In this document: in pieces, positions 51,101 to 63,339 of the stretch
How positions within the stretch are numbered: the first letter of the stretch is position 1
Layout: every line of letters begins with the position of its first letter
From: Spirometra erinaceieuropaei
Lineage: Eukaryota > Platyhelminthes > Cestoda > Diphyllobothriidea > Diphyllobothriidae
Reading direction: 5' to 3'
DNA: 64,000 nt
NCBI GenBank assembly: GCA_902702965.1
Contig: CACRXP010000012.1
Span: forward strand, 1,633,425-1,697,424
The notes under the pieces: generated by a model
What the model was told of the DNA's origin: nothing
The model's database searches: none
The model's input: the letters and a program-made list of their open reading frames with translations, nothing else
Program-made: the position numbers and the translations under genes

Positions 51101-51780
51101 TGTGTAAAAAATATGTCCGCGTAATTTTATTAAGCAAAATACTCATAAATTTAAGCGAAAATGGGCGTCTCGATATACTCGGGTAATTTCTCGTGCTAAT
51201 ACCTGTCTTGGACTTCGATCGCGCATCTGAGCGTGTTTTTCCTTGTAGAGGAGAGTAATTTACCCTCAGAAGTTATACTGCACAGAGCTTTCAGCACTCG
51301 AAAATGGATTTTTTGTCAGATGATTGCCGTGGGAATCAGTTTGCTAACACAGGTCATTTTCTGAGAACCAGACGTTTTGACGAATTTTAAAAATCAGATC
51401 AGCAAATCTGTGCGATATGGCGCCCTAAGGGACAGTAATAACGCACACAGGCAATCCTTCTTTTAAATGGGCTTCAGTTGTTTCGCTGCTTGGAAATTTA
51501 TATTTGCTGTCAAAGAACTGGCTATCGTGGAATAGCCATTTTTATTTTTGAGAATCAATAACACTACGCTTCGTGCGATCAAGCTTCTGTACGTACGGAA
51601 CTTCGAGGTGTAACGAACAAAACATTGTCAATCACAGCACAATATCAGTATATATATGGCTACTCTGCCGTGCATTCATAGCCGTCGTTGACAATTTTTG
51701 TTGACATTCACTTTATTCGACGAGGAGTTTCATGCCGGGGTGAGTCTTCCGATGTGACCCAACCATGAAAAGAACGCCTA

Positions 51781-52766
51781 AAGTAGGTGGGCTAACTCAT
51801 GAAATGTCAAACGAAATTCCAAAATGCGTTTTCGTTTCGAAAAGATTAATTAAGTAGGGTTGTAAAGCTAGTCAGCTTGCAACATAATTCTATGATATTT
51901 CAGATACGCCAAGATGTTGGCTTTCGAATGAACTTCGTTCCGGCTGCATGTAAAAACGACGTTCTGCAAAAAACGACTACTTCAGTAGCATGAATTTCTC
52001 TTATTGATTTTTGATACCCCTAAAATTCCAATAATATTTCATGGAAAACATGCATAAAAATATTTACTCTTTTGTTCATACGGTAGAAAATTACGTCTGC
52101 TTTCCATTTAATACTCGAACGAAGGGTATAATTCGGTTTTCAAAAGCTTTTTCAATTCCCGAATAATTTTGAACCCGCTGTACCGTTATACCTGTATTCG
52201 TTATTTCCAAACTACAAGCCGTATATTTTCCGCGTACGGAAAACCACACATTTCTCTACGGTAATAAAGGGGAACCAAATAGGGTTCATAAAATTTGGCA
52301 GGGGATCTGATTCATATTGTTAACTTTACAAACCACGTTTGTAAATGCAGAGACATGGCGATTTATGAACGGCCATTTCACGGTATTTAAAAGTTCCACA
52401 ATTAGAAACTTTCTGAAACCGAATTATGTCCCTCGTTCGAGTATAAAATTAGTAGAAAACGTGATTTTCTATCGAATGATTGAAAAAATGAATATTTAAT
52501 GCATGTTTGCCAAGAAATGTAATTGGACTTTTAGGATCATCAAAAATCAATTAGAAAAATTCATGCTAATTATGCAATCATTTTTTACAGAGTGCTGTTT
52601 TGCATGCGGCCAAAAAGAAGTTCATTCGAAAGCCGGCATTCTGACGTAACTGAAATATTATAGAATTATGTTGCAGGCTGCTTAGTTTTACAACCCTACT
52701 TAATCAATCTCTTGGAAACGAAAACGCATTTCGGAATTTCGGTTGACATTTCATGAGTTAGCCCAA
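51781..52766. mobile_element. Foldback element FB-1, copy 3
   Basis: Left end TA|AAGTAGGTGGGCTAACTCAT (the initial C is mutated), right arm ...GACATTTCATGAGTTAGCCCAAC, where the last 8-10 bases of the terminus are lost. The inside matches 10843-11796 in the same orientation (CCGTATATTTTCCGCGTACG, GAACGGCCATTTCACGGTAT). No coding frame. Confidence 0.8.
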
Positions 52767-53514
52767 CGATTCTAAATACTTACTACTCGGCTTATCTCAT
52801 TTGAAAAGTTTCAGCAAAAAATAAATAAGGAATCCGTTTTTATGGACAATCGAATGAAAACATTGAAAACCATGAAGTATTCAGTGATATTTCAAGCCCG
52901 TCTGAAACTTAGCTTAATCCCGAAAAGGCGAAAAGTGCAAATCTATTTAACAGAAGAAACTTTCTCTCTGTATACACATAGTGCTATAATGTAAAAGACA
53001 ATGCTCTTCAGAAAATCGAGTTGTACTCGTAAATTTCTTAGGTCGGTGACACCCACCCGTCGTCAGACGGAATGCACAGAGGAGAAAGTGAGATCGCGGA
53101 CTAGGTCGGTTGGCGCGAGTACACATCGATTTTCCGAAGATCCTTCTCTTTTTCATTATACCACCTCGGAAGGCACACCACGTCATTTATTCAAGAGAAT
53201 GGTATGTTAACGATTACATCTGTCGATGTTTTCTAGATTTATTAGGCACGGGCCCGCCTTGCGACATGAGCCCGTATGAAGACGTTTTCTCCTATGACGT
53301 ACCTATCGACGAAATCAGAAAAAATCCTGTTTGCTCTTTTGAGCCGCATCTCAAGCGATTTAAAGAGTAAAGAATACAACGAATCCTCGGGAAACTGCTT
53401 TGGTTGTTGGCCTACCACCAAACCTGGAATTACACAAACTCTTAGGAGATATTTAAATATTCACTCTGGGTAAGATGTGGTCTGGTAGCCCCACCTGATG
53501 GACACAATACTGTT
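52767..53514. other. No gene recognised
   Basis: Unique-looking sequence. Overlapping open frames at 52947-53370 on both strands carry no known motif. Confidence 0.45.
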
Positions 53515-53637
53515 GCGGTTGGGGTTAAGGGTTAGGTTTAGGGGTTATGGTTAGGGGTTAAGGTTAGGGGTCAGGGTTAAAGGTTGGGGTTTAAGATAAA
53601 GGGTTATAGTTAAGGGTTAGGGTTAGGAGTTAGCGCA
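53515..53637 (+). repeat. Degenerate interstitial telomere-like tract
   Basis: About 120 bp of variants of GGGTTA: TTGGGGTTAAGGGTTAGG, TTTAGGGGTTATGGTTAGGG, then AAGGGTTAGGGTTAGGAGTT. TTAGGG is the flatworm and general metazoan telomere repeat. The units are imperfect, and the surroundings are ordinary interspersed repeats. Confidence 0.8.
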
Positions 53638-54959
53638 ACTACTTCTCAACCAGTGGAAGTACAACCGCGCACTTCCAGCAGCTTTTATTTCGCATACAGC
53701 TACTTGACCTCGTCGCCTGTGCGTCCCCTGCCCCAGCATGTAAAAATCTCTATTGCCACCGGTCCCGTATTAGAGGTGACTGGGGTTTGTTTATTTCGGG
53801 TGGGACTACCAAACCACATCCGACCAAACTCTGTTAAAGCACTACTTTTAAACGCTATCCCATTTCTACTGTCATATTTACTTGGTTTTCTGCATGGGCA
53901 GGCGCTATGCACATCGAGGACAGTCACATATGCATCATGGATGAGATACTTGGAGAGTACGTAGTCACTGAATCAGGGAAACATGTTCACTAATCTGGCA
54001 AACGACAAAGACCGAGGAAGCTTAGGGCTAGTCTATCAGGATCCGAGCGGTCGAGTGGGTATGAAAGTTACAGATCAAACTTATGGCCGAGATTTGAATA
54101 CTACCTTATGTGAGAAAAACGACTCTAAGAAAAGGACTGCAAAAAAATCTACACAACCAACAAATGAACCCACCAAGCACGATTTCCGGAAATTCTGACG
54201 TATTAATCGACAGAAGCTATCAGACGAAGTGCACGACAGATCGGATTCAGAGTGAACGAGAAGAAAACAGGAAACTGGTGTTACAAGTGACGAAAATTAA
54301 GATTGCCGGTAGAAGGTTGAGAGCAATGCAAAGCAGACAAAGTGCGGCACAAGGACCTGTCATTGCAAAAAATTGTCGAACACGACTGAAGCCTTGTACA
54401 TGGACAGCAAGAATATCGGACATCCACAATCCCATATCCAACGCTTAATAAATATTCTTCACATGCGTGAATGGATATCAAAGATCAGGTCAGGTTGCGG
54501 GAGAAACCAGCGACATCGGCATGTGATACAGAAAGATCGCAGGCTGTCACGCGAGAATTTGCGAGCTAAAATCGTGAGATTGTTTAAAAGGAATAGGAGA
54601 ATGGTCTAAGGAAACTCAAAATCGGGAGTCAGGGGAACCCGAAAGGGTCACATTCCGCTCCTGCACTTAAAAGCAAAAACGAACTTTAAAGATTCGTCAG
54701 GTGAACTTCACACTGAACGTGGTAAATCATCGCGATGGAAGGAAAAGTGCCCGAGGAGGTTTGGGAGGTCTGTGTTTCGATTAATTTGTTGCGAAATCGA
54801 AAGAACAGCTAGAAAGTGCACTATGCAATATCCCAAAAAGTGTCACAATGACTTTATCGCGCGAGGCCTCATTGTTTTCCTCAGATATGAAACGACATCC
54901 GCGCATTTGCAAGTCAAATCTGACGTTTATGCTTAGAAAGTGAAATGGTAACAGTCACG
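53638..54959. other. No gene recognised; partial dispersed repeat
   Basis: An open frame at 53653-53964 has a hydrophobic stretch but no recognised family or splice context. 54600-54660 (AACTCAAAATCGGGAGTCAG) recurs at 58485-58515. Confidence 0.4.
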
Positions 54960-55690
54960 AATAGCCTTCTCATCAAATTGTGACCCAAAACTCCGACTGA
55001 TACCCAATTTCATATTTGAAGTACGCCGCAAGTAATATTATATCAGGAGCAGTCCACAAGCATGATAAATATTTCGCCAACCACGATTTTCGGAAATGGT
55101 GAGGCAATAGACGCCAATAGTGATAAACGAGGTGCGAAGTAGTCTGCGTTCGGAGAGCCTGACACAACATATTAGAAAAAATTGGTCAGGGTAAGGCGTC
55201 TATACAGTCAAAGCTTGAATCACGAGGGCTACGATGCCCCACGGGGAGTCGGGAATTTAATCACATTTGAGTTATGCTACCCGTACAGCCTACGGCAAAG
55301 TAAGGAATTAACCAATTCTGACTCAGTAAGCTGACTCAGTAAGCAGTATTTCTCAAGTAAACATCTTGGAATCCACCAGATGAGTGCCTAGTCCCATTTT
55401 AGTAAGCGTTTATGACTGACGTCGAATAATCCACCTCTGCAAGACGACGATATATTCAAGGTTCTCGGTCAGACCCAAAAACCTGAGTGACATCCAAGTT
55501 CTTATGTAAAACACATCTAAAAAAGCACTTCATAAGCATAACAAAGAGTTTACCAACCACGATATTCGGAAATGGTGACGCAATGGTCGCCACTAGTGGT
55601 TAGCGAGGTGCACAGTAGTCTGCATTCGGAGAACCTGATACAAAGTACCATAAAACACTGGTCAGTGGCTTGAAGTACCCACGAAAACTC
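54960..55690. repeat. Dispersed repeat R2, two adjacent copies
   Basis: 54960-55200 and 55500-55690 share CCAACCACGAT-TTCGGAAATGG, GCAATGG-CGCCA-TAGTG, GAGGTGC--AGTAGTCTGC and TTCGGAGA-CCTGA. A third copy lies at 59440-59640 (TATTCGGTAATGATGAAGCA). A degraded tRNA-like head on the minus strand accompanies each (55205-55245, 55735-55795). Confidence 0.7.
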
Positions 55691-55969
55691 AAAAAACAGG
55701 ACAGTGGAATTCAAAACCTCGAGAGCAATGGAAAGGCTTCAGTACAATCAATGCTCTAACCTCCTGGGCTACGAGGACCCACCGGGAGTCGTAAATTTAA
55801 TCACATTCGACCTATATTCCCCGCTCAGCCTACTGCAACGTACGGAAATCACTAATTCTCACCAAGCGAGCTTACTACGTTAGCAGTGTTTCTCAAGTAC
55901 ACAATTTAGAATCCACCAAATGACTGCCAAGTTCCCTTTTAGTTAGTATCTTCGAATGATGTCGAGGAA

Positions 55970-57900
55970 TTCGCTTGTGCAAACTGGGAATAAATTTAAG
56001 GTTGGCGGTCAGAGCTAATAGGTTATGAGGTTGGAGTGTTAGATCTACTCACGACTCCCACACAATGGCGTGGAAGTGAAGTTTACCAAGGTGGAGGTGC
56101 GTTTTTCACATTCGAGCCCATTCATCTGCTCAAAAACTGCCATAAACCAAGTACTTTTCTTATTATGCCGTATGAATTATTTTTGTTTTGCTTAAATGCA
56201 AAACTTAGTCTGGAAAACTGAAAAAATTTACATCTGAGCAAAACGATGAATGCAAAGTGCATACAGTGAGTTACCTAACTCATGAAATGTTGGCTGAAAT
56301 TCTGAAATGCGTTTTCGATTAGGAAGGATTACTTGGTCGCGGTTGTAATACTGACTATCTTGCGGCATACTCTTATAACATTTCGGACTCGACAGGATAT
56401 CGGCTTTTAAATGAACTTCTTTTCAATCTCCTGTAGAAAGCACCTTCGGTAAAAAATGACTGCTTAAGTAGCATGCATTTTTCCCATTGATTTTCGATGG
56501 TCTTGCAAATTCAAAGATATTTTATACAACCCATAAATAAAAATACGCTTTCTTTTAGTCAGTCAATAGAAATTCAGCTGTTCTTTATATTTTATACTCT
56601 AAGAAGGAGTATAATTAGGTTTTAACAAAGTTTTCTGGTTGCAGAATAATTTGGAGCCTGATCATTCGTTGCATTAGCGCTTAGTAATTTCAGTCTGCAA
56701 GGTGCATGCGTTCCGCGTAAAGAAAATCACATATTTTTCTATGCCATTAAAGAGATATCATACAGAGTCCATAAAATTTTGTAATGTATGCGGACCATGT
56801 TGTTCATTTCATGAAAAGCAGTCGTAAACGTCCAGGTACGATGCTATGTGAATTGACATTTCGCGGTCTTAAAAAATCTCATAATTATAAACTTTTTTAA
56901 AACCTAATTATACTCCTTCCTTAAGCATAAAATATAAAAAAGAGGTGATTCTCTATTGATTGACTAAAAGAATGCATATTTTTCTTTATGGCTTCTATAA
57001 AATATCTTTGAATTTGCAAGACCATCGAAAATCAATGGGAAAAATGCATGCTATTTAATTAGTCATTTTGTACCGAATGCGCTTCCTACAGGAGATTGAA
57101 AAGAAGTGCATTTAAAAGCCGACATCCTGCCGAGTCCGAAACGTTATGAGAGTATGCCGGAAGGTAATCAGTATTACAACCGTGACCAAGTAATCCTTCC
57201 TAATCGAAAACGCATTTTAGAATTTCAGCCAACATTTCATGAGATAGGTCACGCACTGTAGTTGCACAAGCGCAGGAGAATTTGGACGTCTGCTTTGCTT
57301 ATGGCTCTGACAAGGCCCTCCACAATGCATTTCATAAAACTGAAACCATCGTCCAGTGTTAGTTCAGTAATCAGTCGACGGGACAGTTTGGAGGTGGCGT
57401 GCCAGCGTCCCGATGTCAGTGTATATGGTGTTGTGGCAACGGAAGATAGCTTACATACTGGAGGTTGGGAAGCCAAATGTTGACCGAAAATCTGATGCAC
57501 AACTAATGTTATGTGTATAATAGTATTTTGGGAGATGTATTGCAGCAAAAAGCCCCATACACATCAACAAATGTGGGCCCGATCACGGAAATCCTTATGA
57601 ACTACGGGACAAAAGTGGACAAGCATGTTCCCGTAGGAGGGGACAGGGAGTTAATGAGCGGGGGGATAAATCAGAATGGCTAAAAATCCAACACCACTGG
57701 AATTACCGGCACTTCGTTTCGAACCCCAGGTTGCTGCTCAGTTGCGGCACTTTCTTCCGTAATTGCATATAAGTTTGAACATGGAATGTTGACTCCCCCG
57801 TACTGAGGCTGTCCCCGTGTCCCAAATTTGACCTGATTATTAGTTCTCGTAAGCTTAATCCTTACTAGGCAGGAATTCAGCACAAGGCTACTTGCAATAT
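55970..57900 (+). repeat. Duplicated segment, copy interrupted by FB-2
   Basis: 55970-56263 and 57259-57900 together match 61670-62580 continuously (GAGCTAATAGGTTATGAGGT, CACACAATGGCGTGGAAGTG, then GGACGTCTGCTTTGC and the GACAAGGCC-TCCACAAT region). The only large difference is the foldback at 56264-57258. Confidence 0.85.
56264..57258. mobile_element. Foldback element FB-2, complete
   Basis: 995 bp, TA|CAGTGAGTTACCTAACTCAT ... ATGAGATAGGTCACGCACTG|TA, with terminal inverted repeats of more than 400 bp (CGCATTTTAGAATTTCAGCC mirrors GGCTGAAATTCTGAAATGCG; AAGGAGTATAATTAGGTTTT is mirrored near 56900). The paralogous site at 61947-61948 is an unoccupied TA. No transposase is encoded, so it would need one in trans. 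Confidence 0.9.
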
Positions 57901-57949
57901 GTACTGTTCACATTGTCGTGTCCTACCCTGGATAAATATCATACATATG

Positions 57950-58420
57950 CGTGTATGGCGATCTTTGCCCCTAAGAAGGCCTTGCGGTAGTTGCGTTGTA
58001 CTAAAATAGGGAATAGGTGGGACTCCGGAAAGCTCTATCTTGCGGACCTAAAACAACTGCTAACATGCGGGGTGTGGTGATATGTCCACGTTCAGTCCCA
58101 TGTCCCGATAGATCGGATCCGAGTCGCACAGCCAACCCATGTTTGTTGTTCTTTCAAATCATGTTAACAGGTTTCATGTGGACCAGGCGGTGTATTGGTA
58201 CGCCTAGGTGCGGGTTTGCGTCTTGCTTGACGCCTCTCCCACCTCCGGTTTCTTTAACTTAGCCATGACACTGGGTCGAGGTAGAGGAGGAGAGGGAGTG
58301 TGTGGTTGATGCTGCGCAAGTCTACCAGCACCACAACCTAGCTCACGAGCAAATAACCGTAGCAGCCATCGCCCTGGTTTGGAGCACACAGTGGATATAG
58401 TCGAGATCGGCGGTCAGATA
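57950..58420 (+). repeat. Dispersed repeats R3 and R1
   Basis: 57950-58190 (CGTGTATGGCGATCTTTGCC, ATCATGTTAACAGGTTTCAT) recurs at 63340-63540 and partly at 63838-64000. It is followed by R1 (CCTAGGTGCGGGTTTGC, GATGCTGCGCAAGTCTACC, GCTCACGAGCAAATAACCGT). Confidence 0.65.
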
Positions 58421-59639
58421 GTCAAACGGCGATCAGATGTCAGGCAAGATTGCTGTTTGAATGGCCAGACAACAATGACGTAGAGAAACTCAAAATCGGG
58501 AGTCAGGGGAACCCGAACGAGGCACATACGGTTGCTACACTGAATGAAAATATGGGCATTGAAGTATGGATAACTGAGATTTACGTGGGAAGTAATTCTG
58601 AAGTAAGGAAGCACTTCAGAATACTTGAAGGGAGGTCTGAGTTTCGACTAACTGGTCGTTGAAACGGAGGCAAGCTCGAGAATCCACCAGACGATATTTA
58701 CGTATGCGCCAAATTAACTACGTGGAGCGAGGTCAGATGTAAGAAACTGCACCGCAAGACACCGTCCCTGCTTCCACTCAGCTGAGAAGCTCACGGTGAA
58801 CATAGTCGAAATCGACGGTCATATGGTCAGATGTCGATCAGATATCGGGTTAGATTAATGGAAAAATGAAAGATATCGTAATAAATTTTACGAAACTCAC
58901 GAAAATCCGAACGGGCAACGTTCCGTTCATGCACGTTGACACAAAATTATCAATAGAGGTTAGATAACTGAACTTCACATGGAACAGGGTTGATTATCGT
59001 GATGTAAGGAAGCATATTAGAATGAATTTGGGAGGTTTGACGTCTGGTTAGGTGGTCGATAAATTGCAGGAACAGCTAAGGGATCCACCAGGCAATACTT
59101 TCAGAAGTGCCATAAAAACTTTGTCGTGCGAAGCATCTTTGTTATTGCACAATCACAGGTAACATCCTAGGAAAATGATTAATTCGATGAATGCAGACAT
59201 CTACGCAACTAAACAGTTGGATGTCTGCCTTCACATGTCTACGACACCTCTCTCCACATTTCATTAGGTGCGGCTGAATCCACCACAGAATTGTAGTTTA
59301 GAATGCTGTAAACGAGAAAGCATAGCGCCAGTGTGCTGAACTGCAAACAGTCACTGGTCACTCCGTGAACTATAGTAAAGAGGTGGCCAGAGAGCAAAGC
59401 CGCTTACTTCCTAATTTTGATCCAAAAGCCTGACTGACAGCAGATTTCAGATGTGAAATACGTCCAAAAAACACTCCCCAGACATAACAACTATTCCACC
59501 AACCTCTATATTCGGTAATGATGAAGCAATGGTCGCCAAAAGTGGACAGTATGGTGCGCAGTAGTTTACGTTCGGTGATCCTGACACACAATACCAGAAT
59601 AAACTGGTAGGTGGCTTGTAGTACCTCTTCAAATTCAAT

Positions 59640-60390
59640 TGGAAACGGAAGGCGCCGCGCTTGGTTCGTCCATGGGACGTGACTATGACCGTGTCACGGA
59701 GGGCTAAATGCTGGCTTCAAAATATATTAGGAAAATAAAACACTTTGGGAAGAAGTGATAATAAAATTTCCTATTCCATTAACATTAATCCCTTCCTACT
59801 CCTGTAAGTGATCTTATCAACTGGTGACGAATGTGACTTCCCTAATTCTGAAATTGCTCGGCCAGTCGGCTCCGCACTTTGTAAGCGCATAGTAAATAGG
59901 TGCGCTTAAGTAGAATCTTACGAGTCTAGTACAAGCGGTTGAGCCTAGTACTATCTGCATTCAGGCAGCGCAAATAACAATAAATTTTATTACCGCAACT
60001 CTGCAACATTTGCTATACTTGCTGGAATCCCCCAAAAGCAAGGTCGGCATCAACGCATTTTAGTGAAATAAAGTTGGGGACCTGCCTGCATTAATTGGAT
60101 TTCATCTGACGTTAATTTTACCAGCTTTACATGTCACTGTTGTGTTTGTGTTAGCCGACTCGCATGGGTCGATGCGAATAACCTTCCTAATGGTAGATTA
60201 GTTCTGCATGTCCTCCATGGTGTAAGTAACCTTGAGAAATTTGTTCGGTCCTGAACTAACGTGCAGATTGCGTCTAGAGACCTCACAGTCGTGACAGGTG
60301 CAACGGGCGAGTTCTGGCATGCAATTAGGAATAATCGTTTATAGTTCTCCCTGAAGAAGTACGCCAGTTTCGTTGGTATGAAGAAGCCGT
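59640..60390. other. No gene recognised
   Basis: No coding signature and no clear repeat shared with the rest of the window. Confidence 0.45.
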
Positions 60391-60394
60391 CCAA

Positions 60395-61010
60395 ATGCGG
60401 TTAGCAAAAGACGTTTATTACCAGTAAACTCTAGGCAATGTCTGAAATATCATGTTTAGTTGATGACCTGGGTGGTCTCAAGACCGAAAACAGATCCAAA
60501 GGCTTCATCTCCCCCTCACAAAAGGAAAAAAACAAACGTTTACACATTTTGGGAAACAAAGATTGCTCAAAATCGTTTTATTTTGCATCAATCTTTTTTG
60601 CTTTGTGCGAATATTTGCCAAAACTGATGACAAACGTGAGGTTCTTAGATGGCATTAGCTATTGCTCCTCAACCGTGTTGTAACTATACGCCTTTAGTAG
60701 GATAAAGTGCAGTTTTGATTAGCGTGTCCAGTGCATGCTATTACGAGTTGAAGAATCTGGCCAGGTGGCAGTTTGCAAATGACATCAAGTGCGAGAAAAC
60801 AGTAGGCAATGTCCGGAAAAGTCTGTTCAGATGGACGACCTGGATGGTCTCAAAACTGAAGAGAGGTCTAAGGGCTTTGTAGTCCCTCCGATAAAAGGAG
60901 AAAAGCAGAAGCTGGCATAATTGAGAAAAATAAAGCGTCACAAATTGTGTCCTGTTTTGCATCAATTTCGTACAATCCGATGACAAATGTGAAAGCTAAA
61001 TGTTTGATTG
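60395..61010. repeat. Direct duplication of about 280 bp
   Basis: 60395-60690 and 60745-61010 share GGTGGTCTCAAGACCGAAAA / GATGGTCTCAAAACTGAAGA, an AAAAGGA-AAAA region, TTTTGCATCAATC-TTT and GATGACAAACGTGA / GATGACAAATGTGA. Confidence 0.7.
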
Positions 61011-61263
61011 GTGGAATTTGTCGCGTATATCAGTCCGGGAATGAGGTTCCCCAGAAAAAATCCTACGTTTTAGCAAATTTGCTAGGATTCACAAGCAGCA
61101 ATGGCGGTGTCTGAGCATTTCAGTGGAAAACAGTTTCATGTGCACAGGTGTCCATGACAAAAAAAGAGGTGAAACACAGACACGACCACACAGAGCGTAC
61201 ATCATTACGATGACGGATACAGGAGTTTGACACTGAGTTCGGAGATTACCCTAATTTGCGATT

Positions 61264-61305
61264 GTCTCTGATGACGGGTTCGAGTGGAAATCCGAAGTGT
61301 CAGGC
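61264..61305 (+). ncRNA. Hammerhead-like motif, isolated PLE-C copy
   Basis: GTCT, CTGATGA (61268-61274), C, hairpin GGGTTC...AAATCC, then GAAGTGTCAGGC. One base of the GAAA box is altered (GAAG), so it is probably inactive. It is the only recognised trace of PLE-C at this site. Confidence 0.35.
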
Positions 61306-61669
61306 CAAACATTTATTGTCTCAGTGATCGCATCTTAGACTTCTGAATTCCAAATTGTCGGCCTGCAACTACTTGCGGACAGGCAACGGTTGACGGTTTG
61401 CGTCAGAGCAATCCCCGAGGACTCAATGTACATCGATTACGGTATTCTCTGTTACATTCGGTCAATTCAGTTATGTTACCCATCCAGCCTACTACAAGGC
61501 ATGGAATCCATTAATGCTGACTTAGAAAGCTAATTCAGTAAGTTGACTGAGTAAGCTGACTCAGTCAGCAGTATTCCCCAAGGAAACAATCTAGAATCCA
61601 CCAAACGACTGCTAAGTCCCCTTTTAGTGAGTGTCTTCGACTGGTGTCGAGTAATTCGCTTGTGCAAGC

Positions 61670-62590
61670 TAGAAATAAATTCAAGTTTATCGGTCAGAGC
61701 TCATAAGTTATGAGGTTAGAGTGTTAGATCTACTCACGACTCCCACACAGTAGCGTGGAAGTGAAGTTTGCCAAGGTGGAGGTGCGTTTTTCACATTCGA
61801 GCCAAATCATCTGCTCAAAAACTGCCATAATCCAAGTAATTTTCTTATTATGCCGTATAAATTATCTTTGTTTTGCTTAAGTGCAAAACTCTGTCTGGAA
61901 AACTGAAAAAATTTACATCTGAGGAAAACGATGATTGCAAAGTGCGTAGTTGCCCAAACGCAGGCGAAATTGGACGTCTGCTTTGCATATGAATATGACA
62001 AGGCCTTCCACAATTAATTTCGTAAGAGTGAAACCATAGTCGAGTGTTAGTTGAATAATCCGGTGACGAAACAGTTGGAAGTTGGTGTGTTAGGATCCGA
62101 CGTCAGCGTATAGGATGAGGCGTGGCTTGTGAACAGGCTCTACACTTTTGCAAGTTAGAAAGCGAAGTTTTGTCCGCAAATGTGGTGTTTGTCTAATTTT
62201 GTGTTAAATAAGTCTCTGGTATGTGTATTTCAGGCAAATCCCCGAAGACCGACAAATGTCGTCCCGTTCACGATTTCGCAGTAATCCACACGGATGAATC
62301 GACAGAAGTGATTAAGGAAGTGCTACGAGGAGGAAATACGGAGTGAATTTTGGTATGGGTGGGCGTGTGATCAAACAGAGCGGCTAAAAATCAACAGAAA
62401 TTGCGATTGTCGACGCTTCGGTTTAAACCCGAAATATCTGTTCATTTGCGGCACACTGTTTCGTAGATGTAAGTTTTGGACATGGGATCTGGACTCCATT
62501 CCCCCTGCCGAGGTTGGTCTCGAGCTAAATTGCAGAGGTTAACTTTTCCCGTATCCCTAATCCTCGTAATCCTAAACCTGACCAGGCTGC
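61670..62590 (+). repeat. Duplicated segment, copy with empty FB-2 site
   Basis: Matches 55970-56263 joined to 57259-57900. At 61940-61955 the sequence reads AAGTGCG-TA-GTTGCCC, against AAGTGCA-TA|FB-2|TA-GTTGCAC in the other copy. Confidence 0.85.
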
Positions 62591-62615
62591 AATTCAGCAC
62601 AAGACTGCTCACAAT

Positions 62616-63170
62616 TTGAGGGTGTCCACATCCTCTTTCAGGTACCTCGGCGTTACTTTGTCCTCAAACCTTTCATTTTCCCTCCACATTGAGTCCCTAT
62701 TTACTAACGTTCGTAAACCTCTTTATTACATACGTCGTTTACGTTCCTACAACACACCTCAACCCTTAGTCTGGCGATTCATCGATGCCTGCCCTCTTCC
62801 TCTTATCCCATACTGCTCTCGAGTCATTCTTACTGGTTTGCTTGAAAAGGATTTTTAAATTTTGAAACGAGTCCTCCGCATGCTCTCTTCTGCTGCTGGT
62901 GTGTCTTATCTTTTTTATTTGATACTATCTTATGACGGCATTTCAATGCGGTCAGGCAATTTTCTGGTCGGATTATAGATGACGTTGCCCATCCCTTGCA
63001 TTCTGATCTTATTTCTGCGAAGTCTTCCCGCCCCATAGGCCGCAACGTCCGACTTATGTCATGTCGCACATCGGCTTATCGAGCTTCTGTATTGCCATTC
63101 CTACCGCGCTATCTTACGTGCGAAGAGATAGAAATGCAGAAGCTAAGACTTGAACTAACCTTATAATAAT
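62616..63170 (+). mobile_element. Non-LTR retrotransposon (LINE) reverse-transcriptase 3' end
   Basis: The reading SSFRYLGVTLSSNLSFSLHI then NVRKPLYYIRRLR, PLVWRFIDACPLPLIPYCSR and LKRVLRMLSSAAG matches the C-terminal part of jockey/CR1-like LINE reverse transcriptases (the FRYLGV...L.F..HI box and the thumb after it). A stop at 62856-62858 and a frameshift further on inactivate it. AATAAAGCGACTTCCTCTCT and a short CTCTCT run at 63293-63309 form the 3' end. Confidence 0.75.
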
Positions 63171-63339
63171 CGTTTCTTTGTGTTAAACTTTGTCTCTTGA
63201 ATAATCTGTTAACTTATTAACTGCCCATAGTGCATGGAGCAAATTTTTTTGCTGAAACTGTCGAACTTATGATTTCAAAATAAAGCGACTTCCTCTCTCT
63301 CTCTCTCTCATTCACCTGTCCTACATATGTTTAACATAT

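Noticed and set aside
53515..53637. True chromosome end
   Set aside because: The units are degenerate and sequence continues for more than 10 kb on both sides.
53653..53964. 103-codon open frame with hydrophobic stretches as a membrane protein gene
   Set aside because: No family resemblance, no upstream or downstream exon, and it is embedded in repeat-derived sequence.
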